The position numbers and the translations under genes are program-made. This document shows positions 63,868-64,000 of a DNA stretch of 64,000 nt, one piece after another; position 1 is the first letter of the stretch; every line of letters starts with the position of its first letter. Where the stretch lies: positions 1 through 64,000 of the forward strand of contig JAGASK010000026.1 of assembly GCA_017621815.1 (NCBI GenBank), in the 5' to 3' direction. Below the pieces are notes generated by a model, which saw only the letters and a program-made list of their open reading frames with translations, ran no database searches and was not told the DNA's origin. This DNA comes from Lachnospiraceae bacterium (GTDB lineage Bacteria > Bacillota > Clostridia > Lachnospirales > Lachnospiraceae).

Positions 63868-64000
63868 ATGGGCATAACAGAATTGATTCTTTTGATTTTC
63901 GGGGGGCTGGTATTTACAATAAGTTTTTTTCTGCCATCGGGGCGTAAGAAGGAAACGGATAATATTCCCGGGATTGATGAAGAAGAGATAAAGGAAATAA
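63868..64000 (+). CDS. Partial membrane protein (DUF6115/SwrB-like position), cut by the window end
   Basis: The first 44 codons are visible: MGITELILLIFGGLVFTISF is a single N-terminal membrane helix, followed by an acidic cytoplasmic region. AGGTG lies 5 nt upstream. A one-helix protein downstream of sigD corresponds in position to swrB/DUF6115. Identity is positional inference. Confidence 0.65.
   Translation, partial: MGITELILLIFGGLVFTISFFLPSGRKKETDNIPGIDEEEIKEI

Overview
The window looks like a chromosomal segment of a motile, spore-forming Clostridia bacterium, most likely a Lachnospiraceae relative of Roseburia/Eubacterium rectale. The reasons are a Gram-positive fla/che operon in Bacillus-like order (flgB to sigD) placed directly after topA and codY, sporulation genes (gpr, spoIIP, sigK), strong AGGAGG ribosome sites, frequent TTG/GTG starts and moderate-to-low GC. 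Species assignment is inference.

Layout. 1-2,890: a tRNA-Leu(AAG) with its promoter and terminator, then an AT-rich accessory stretch holding a periodic non-coding array (376-655), a PD-(D/E)XK-like protein, a zinc deaminase and a decayed gene. 2,889-7,220: HAD phosphatase, an unknown small gene, and a divergent set (DUF6320-like membrane protein plus condensation-domain-like protein, opposite an HSL-type esterase). 7,272-13,686: housekeeping group dgt-dnaG-rpoD-trmK-nucleoside kinase. 13,731-16,051: RNase P RNA, a secreted trypsin-like protease whose 3' end runs into a structured element, rpsT on the minus strand, and a second periodic array (15,621-15,865). 16,052-22,253: gpr, spoIIP, lepA, hemW, sigK. 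22,285-28,080: DNA-uptake/type IV pilus-type genes (pilT, yifB/comM, dprA, two tiny ORFs, a pseudopilin, a prepilin peptidase). 28,163-31,191: topA and codY. 31,343-64,000: one long flagellar/chemotaxis operon with motAB embedded, ending in sigD, a FapA-family protein, a small flagellar-operon protein and a partial membrane protein cut by the window edge.

How it works together. The operon encodes the rod/MS-ring/C-ring/export/hook parts, the stator, the placement proteins FlhF/FlhG, a PilZ brake, CheY-B-A-W-C-D and sigma-D, which would switch on late flagellar genes located elsewhere. codY sits directly upstream but behind its own terminator; a near-consensus CodY box lies at the topA/codY junction.

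The most unusual signal is a pair of non-coding arrays, 15 kb apart and in opposite orientation. Both are built from a 9-bp word of the type T(A/C)ATG(G/T)G(A/T)A that alternates in orientation every 25-28 bp, giving a strict 53-bp period (one 43-bp step) over 5 units. I do not recognise this as a described element.
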